This document shows, one piece after another, positions 29,275 through 33,725 of a stretch of 33,725 nt of DNA (its first letter is position 1; each line of letters opens with the position of its first letter). A program made the position numbers and the translations under genes. This DNA comes from an archaeon (GTDB lineage Archaea > Asgardarchaeota > Heimdallarchaeia > Heimdallarchaeales > JAJRWK01). The notes under the pieces are model-generated. The model did no database searches and was not told the DNA's origin. It saw only the letters and a list, made by a program, of their open reading frames with translations. The stretch covers positions 1 through 33,725 of the forward strand of contig JAJRWK010000038.1 of the NCBI GenBank assembly GCA_024276795.1, in the 5' to 3' direction.

Positions 29275-30630
29275 CTACTCTTCAGGATCAACAACACCAT
29301 CTTGAGTTATTGCAAAAATAGTCTCATTTTCAGGGAGAACGGGGGAGTCAAAAATACGAGCAATTCGTTTTTCACCTTTTGACTTTCGCAAATAAACTCT
29401 TGTTCTTGCCCAGTGACCGATAATATTACCACCCACAGCTTGAGTTGGATCTCCAAAAAATTGAGCGGGGTTTGCTTGTACTTGGTTCGTTACCACGATT
29501 GCGACCCCAAAGGTATCGGCTAAACGATGCAAGATACTTAAGTGATAGTTCAGTATTTGTTGTCTTTCAGCCAATGTCCCCCGGCCAGCAAATTCAGCTC
29601 GAAAATGCGCGGAAATGGAGTCAACTACAACCACGCCAAATTCGTTAGGATATTCATTAAAAACTTCAAAGAGTTTAGCCGCAATTGCTTGTTGGTGATC
29701 GCTTGTATATGCACGAGCATACAGAATATCCTTCAAAACATCTTCATAGCTTTTTTCCCAACCATATTCTCTTTGAAAGCGTTCAACCATTTGTTTTATT
29801 CTTGTGGGGCTAAACGTTCCCTCAGTATCAACAAAAACGGCTTTTGTCCCGATTCCCCCAAGCTCTTCAGGTAGTTGGACTGTTACGCAGAGTTGATGAC
29901 AAATTTGAGATTTTCCAGAACGGAATGCTCCAAAGAATTCATATGTTTCTGATAAGCGTATACCTCCCTTATTATCATCTGGTAAGGCAGTGAGTTGATC
30001 CAAACTCTTCGCACCAAAGGTGAACGTTGGTGCAACTTCTTGTCTTCGCAATACGGTTAAGCCGTCAATGAATATTTCTCCTCTAATGTATTGCCGAATA
30101 TAATTCTGATATTTTTGAGCCAATGTTGCAGAGAGTCCGTATTTTTCCTCCAATTCCCTGATAGGAGTTGTTTCTAGGATCTTAAGACTTAGGCCTTTTT
30201 CTCGTAGAGCCTTCGCAGTCGTTGGACCAATCCCTTCGATATCCTCAAGACTGAGTTCTTCCTCAAAGTCATGATACAATTCGGGGAATAACTCTTTTAC
30301 ACTTGCTCGAATTCTTTTTGCAAGAGGGCGTTTGATACCTAAGCTTTCAAGATATGAGAGCTTTGCTTTCATCAACTGGTGAGGGTCGTTAATATCCCCT
30401 GCTCTTAGTTTTTGAGCAGTTGTAGGTCCCACACCAGGGATCTCCTCTAGGGAGATTTGGGGAATGTCAGAGCCTTTCAAATCTGTTGAGGAAGAAACAA
30501 GGTCTTCGTTTTTAGAAGGGGATTGTTCTTTTTCACTAACAGAAACATCGGTAGTAGAGGTTTTTACTCGTTTTCGCTTGCTTCGGGATTTTTCATCAGT
30601 CTTTTCTGTCTTTTCACTAGGCACAATCAT
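29275..30630 (-). CDS. radA: DNA repair and recombination protein RadA
   Basis: Walker A GAFRSGKSQICHQLCVTVQLP; Walker B EFGVVVVDSISAHFRAEFAGRGTLAERQQ; VTNQVQANPAQFFGDPTQAVGGNIIGHWARTRVYLRKS; N-terminal HhH motifs. Confidence 0.96.
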   Translation of the reverse strand: MIVPSEKTEKTDEKSRSKRKRVKTSTTDVSVSEKEQSPSKNEDLVSSSTDLKGSDIPQISLEEIPGVGPTTAQKLRAGDINDPHQLMKAKLSYLESLGIKRPLAKRIRASVKELFPELYHDFEEELSLEDIEGIGPTTAKALREKGLSLKILETTPIRELEEKYGLSATLAQKYQNYIRQYIRGEIFIDGLTVLRRQEVAPTFTFGAKSLDQLTALPDDNKGGIRLSETYEFFGAFRSGKSQICHQLCVTVQLPEELGGIGTKAVFVDTEGTFSPTRIKQMVERFQREYGWEKSYEDVLKDILYARAYTSDHQQAIAAKLFEVFNEYPNEFGVVVVDSISAHFRAEFAGRGTLAERQQILNYHLSILHRLADTFGVAIVVTNQVQANPAQFFGDPTQAVGGNIIGHWARTRVYLRKSKGEKRIARIFDSPVLPENETIFAITQDGVVDPEE

Positions 30631-30735
30631 TTATTCTCAAAGGTACATAATCAAGATTCCCTTTTTAATACAAACACGGAGGTGAATAAAAGTGAAATGT
30701 ATGACTTGCAACGTGGTTTCTGTGTACAAGCAGTA

Positions 30736-31926
30736 TCAACCAAAGATTGATCGAATGACTATTTCTGTAAGAAACCAAATAATAGTAGTTGAGAGAAGGT
30801 AGAAGAACCACCTAGTAGCCTTCTTGCTGTAAATGGTAGAAATTGTTGAAAAAGTCAAAGATATTCCAGAGACTTTTGCAAGAATTTCAAGATTTGCAGA
30901 AGCGTTATTGAGCACACTTGCAAAAAAAGGGGTTAGGGAAAACATTAGAGCAGTTGTGAATGAGCCTAAAATCCCCATAACGACTGTTCTAAATCGCAAA
31001 ACATTCCACTTTATTTTTATCACGTCAATATGTTTTTCCAAGAGCTCCACTTGATCAATCAACAAGGTAAGTGCTTGAATACTCATATTTCGCGGAAGAA
31101 AGAGGATACTTTTCACGATTAAGGAAAGAGGCAGAAGCGAAAAACCAGGATTATCCAAGAATGAAAGCCAGTTACTTAGAAGGTTTCGGTTAGCAATAAG
31201 GGAAGAATATTCCCTATAAGCATCAACCAATGAACGTTGCACGGAATAATCAGACTTTAAAGAATCAAGTATTCGTTGTAGGATCGTAGTGTCAGAAATA
31301 TCAACTAGATCTGAGATCGCTAATTCTCGATAAATGTTAGAATCCTGAAGCAAAATTATGAAAAAAGGAATCCAAAGAATGGAAAGAGAAAGAAACGATA
31401 GGTGCGCGGGAGACATCTTTCCTAACATGAAGCCAATTGCAATGGGCAAGGGACCCATTATGCGAAAAATAAGAAAATAGGCATGATCATCATCTAGCCT
31501 TTCGCCTATAGAACCAATTTGATTTCGTAGTGAACTAAGCATTAGGTTCTTTTCTTTATTCTTGATCCAGCCTATGTTCTCCAAGATGACTTTTTTTTCA
31601 TAATAACTACTGTTAGATGAATAAAGCCACTCCTTAACTGAGAATCTCAAATCTGATCGTTCCGTATCTATTTGTACCATGATCGCTTCAAGCCAAGTTT
31701 CGAACGCCCCGTAGAATTCTTCATTGATTTCTTCAGCATGAGCAATGTGCCTTCGTCTAAGAAATTCGCCCAAAACAAAGAAGAAGAGGGCAAGGAGGAA
31801 AAGGAGAACGGCATTCTTGAAGTGGTATAAAAAGGAAAAACCAAGAATTATGAAGAGTGAAAGAAAAATATGGCTAATGTAGGTTTGAAGCATTATTGAC
31901 TGCAAATCTTGAATCCGTGAGCTCAT
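30736..31926 (-). CDS. TadC/GspF/FlaJ-like membrane protein of a type IV pilus/secretion system (tentative)
   Basis: 396 aa with N-terminal, central and C-terminal TM clusters separated by cytoplasmic helical regions; start overlaps the stop of the TadA-like ATPase gene. Confidence 0.65.
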   Translation of the reverse strand: MSSRIQDLQSIMLQTYISHIFLSLFIILGFSFLYHFKNAVLLFLLALFFFVLGEFLRRRHIAHAEEINEEFYGAFETWLEAIMVQIDTERSDLRFSVKEWLYSSNSSYYEKKVILENIGWIKNKEKNLMLSSLRNQIGSIGERLDDDHAYFLIFRIMGPLPIAIGFMLGKMSPAHLSFLSLSILWIPFFIILLQDSNIYRELAISDLVDISDTTILQRILDSLKSDYSVQRSLVDAYREYSSLIANRNLLSNWLSFLDNPGFSLLPLSLIVKSILFLPRNMSIQALTLLIDQVELLEKHIDVIKIKWNVLRFRTVVMGILGSFTTALMFSLTPFFASVLNNASANLEILAKVSGISLTFSTISTIYSKKATRWFFYLLSTTIIWFLTEIVIRSIFG

Positions 31927-33272
31927 AGTTCCACCTCGCCAATGGGAGAGAAGTTCAAAGAAATGGGAGAGCGAGGATAAAACGTAGAAGGATCACATTG
32001 TTCGGGAGAGGGAGTAAGAGCTGCTAAAAGAGTGATTCTTCGCTTATCAACCATTATTTTATAAATACCCTCAACAACACGCAGAAGGGTATTATTCTTC
32101 CAGATCCTTGACACGAGAATCAAGTAGTCCAGTGTTGCCATTTGTTGCAAGGGAATCTCATAGGAAAAGATCCATCGACGAATTAGGTTCTGCACTGAAT
32201 CTGCATGAACAGTATGCATGCCTCGGATACCAGCATTATATCCCTCAAAAAGGCTAAGCGTGTGCTCTTTATTCTGAATCTCACCAATGAACACATAGTC
32301 AGGGCTTCGATGAAGTAGCTTCGTAATCTCAGAAGATTTGGAGACATACTGAGTATTCTTTTCAACGGGAGGGACCAGAATGCTTGTTAGGTTGAGAAAC
32401 TTGTCAAGGGGAAGCCTAATCTCCTCTGCATCTTCAATGATGATGATCTTCCAAAAAGCAGGCAATTCTGCAAGCATAGCATTAGCGAGAGTGGTTTTCC
32501 CAGCATACGGTTCTCCAACGATTGCTAGGTTTGAGCGGGACTGAATCTCATCAACCAAGAATCTGGCAAAGCACGGATGGATCATTTTGAGTCCAACAAG
32601 TTCCCCTAAAGAGAACGGATTGGCAGGCATTTTACGAACTGAAATATCTATCCCACTAGGAGTCAAAGGAGGGCTATCAATGCTGGCACGGATTCGTTGA
32701 CCTTCGAAATGTAAAACAGCTTTTGCAGATGGTTGAGAAGGTATGAGAAGTGATCTTGCAGCAAACTCAATTCGATTCTTCAAGGCTAGAATTGAAGAAG
32801 AAGGCACTTGTTCTCCAAGAAGGCGACCAAACGTCATGTGATCAACAACAAGATTTCCACTTGGCCCCAGATGAAATTCTGTTACGTTTTTATCCAAAAA
32901 GAGGGGGAGGAATGGAAAAAGATTGAGAAGTTTAAAGGAGATCATTAAGGAGATAGTCTTGAATGGAATTGAAAGATTGAGCTTTTCTCTTAACTCACGT
33001 GCCTTTGGTACGCAATCCCTAGTTAAAATCTGAAGAACTTCATGAAATTCTAAAAGCCTTGTCCCAAGTTCTCTTCTTTTAATAATCTGCTTGAACAATT
33101 TCTGAGCAACTTGTGAGATAATTGCAGAAGGGATAAGAGGGTCTACTTGATAACGGCCCATCTTTCCATCTGGCTGAGAGGTAATAGTTATTCTAAAACC
33201 GTCTAAGTCATATATCTTCGTTTCAGTGTCTTGGCTTGCTATTGTCTTAGAATACGGGGACATATAATCCAA
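31923..33272 (-). CDS. TadA/VirB11-type secretion ATPase
   Basis: Walker A VGEPYAGKTTLANAML; Asp box IIIIEDAEEIRLP; Walker B SPDYVFIGEIQNKE; His box RGMHTVHADSVQNLIRRW. Confidence 0.88.
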   Translation of the reverse strand: MDYMSPYSKTIASQDTETKIYDLDGFRITITSQPDGKMGRYQVDPLIPSAIISQVAQKLFKQIIKRRELGTRLLEFHEVLQILTRDCVPKARELREKLNLSIPFKTISLMISFKLLNLFPFLPLFLDKNVTEFHLGPSGNLVVDHMTFGRLLGEQVPSSSILALKNRIEFAARSLLIPSQPSAKAVLHFEGQRIRASIDSPPLTPSGIDISVRKMPANPFSLGELVGLKMIHPCFARFLVDEIQSRSNLAIVGEPYAGKTTLANAMLAELPAFWKIIIIEDAEEIRLPLDKFLNLTSILVPPVEKNTQYVSKSSEITKLLHRSPDYVFIGEIQNKEHTLSLFEGYNAGIRGMHTVHADSVQNLIRRWIFSYEIPLQQMATLDYLILVSRIWKNNTLLRVVEGIYKIMVDKRRITLLAALTPSPEQCDPSTFYPRSPISLNFSPIGEVEL

Positions 33273-33325
33273 AGAACTTTGCTGAGGTTACTACAAAAAT
33301 GGGTGAAAAGCGATTTGCAATAAAA

Positions 33326-33399
33326 TGGTGCGTGGGCCGGGATTTGAACCCGGGTCAGCTCCGTGGCAGGGAGCTATCCTACCGCTAGACGACCCACGC
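33326..33399 (-). tRNA. tRNA-Gly(GCC) with encoded CCA
   Basis: Reverse complement GCGTGGG...GCTCC-CTGCCAC-GGAGC...CCGGG-TTCAAAT-CCCGG-CCCACGC-ACCA. Confidence 0.95.
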
Positions 33400-33603
33400 T
33401 TGTCTGATATATGGCGGAAACCAGATAGTTTTGAAGTTTTCGGTAGACACTTGAGTTATTGATTTTGACCAAAAGGACTGAAGAAGTCCGTGATAAAGAC
33501 CTTACAACCGGAAAAAATTCTCAAAAATGATTCAGATTCAGAAAACTTGCAAATTGATTTATGGTTTCAGTTGTTTATTAAGCGAGATAATTAGAAATCT
33601 GTG

Positions 33604-33725
33604 ATGAAAAGCTTCAAGCTGGATAAAAGGGGATCACCGTTAATTGAAGAAAGTGTATTGATAGGTCTGTCTCTTTTTACATTCTTAATCATTGCCCAAG
33701 TGGTATTTGACATAATTGGATTTGC
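33604..33725 (+). CDS. Prepilin-like protein, 3'-truncated by window edge
   Basis: MKSFKLDKRGSPLIEESVLIGLSLFTFLIIAQVVFDIIGFA: basic leader, Gly at -1, Glu at +5, then a hydrophobic helix, as in archaeal type IV/class III prepilins. Frame open to the end of the window. Confidence 0.72.
   Translation, partial: MKSFKLDKRGSPLIEESVLIGLSLFTFLIIAQVVFDIIGF

Noticed and set aside
1-33725. CRISPR array, rRNA genes or complete insertion sequence
   Set aside because: No regularly spaced direct repeats, rRNA-like segments or intact transposase with terminal repeats were seen by eye.

Overview
This 33.7-kb window looks archaeal. It carries archaeal-type family B DNA polymerase, RadA, A-type ATPase subunits, sn-glycerol-1-phosphate dehydrogenase, an intron-containing tRNA, an MCT-1/PUA protein and an archaeal prepilin start. 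An Arf-like GTPase with an N-terminal extension and a SWIM zinc-finger protein tentatively suggest an Asgard-like lineage, which is inference only. Read left to right: a bacterial-type uvrB(partial)-uvrA-uvrC cluster (+); a solitary NuoA/NdhC-like subunit (-); PolB (+); A-ATPase subunits H and F (+); tRNA-Pro(TGG) with a 30-nt intron; Arf-like GTPase (-); SWIM protein (-); 7TM-like protein (-); tRNA-Glu(CTC); membrane-anchored HerA/VirB4-like ATPase (-); small basic protein (+); SAM methyltransferase (+); a three-gene unknown cassette (-); egsA (-); MFS transporter (-); a degenerate GC-shifted segment; wHTH plus an unknown protein (+); a run of small Cys/His protein, topoisomerase IA, HD phosphohydrolase, PUA protein, small helical protein and RadA (-); TadC-like and TadA/VirB11-like secretion proteins (-); tRNA-Gly(GCC) (-); and a truncated prepilin-like ORF (+) at the right edge. 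The best leads are: (1) a prepilin start missed by the ORF track, divergent from a TadA/TadC pair; (2) PolB with PIP-box-like motifs at both termini; (3) RadA with a duplicated helix-hairpin-helix region; (4) an orphan NuoA lacking the usual FDVE glutamate; (5) the unknown 17.1-19.5 kb cassette. All family calls come from motif reading, with no database search.
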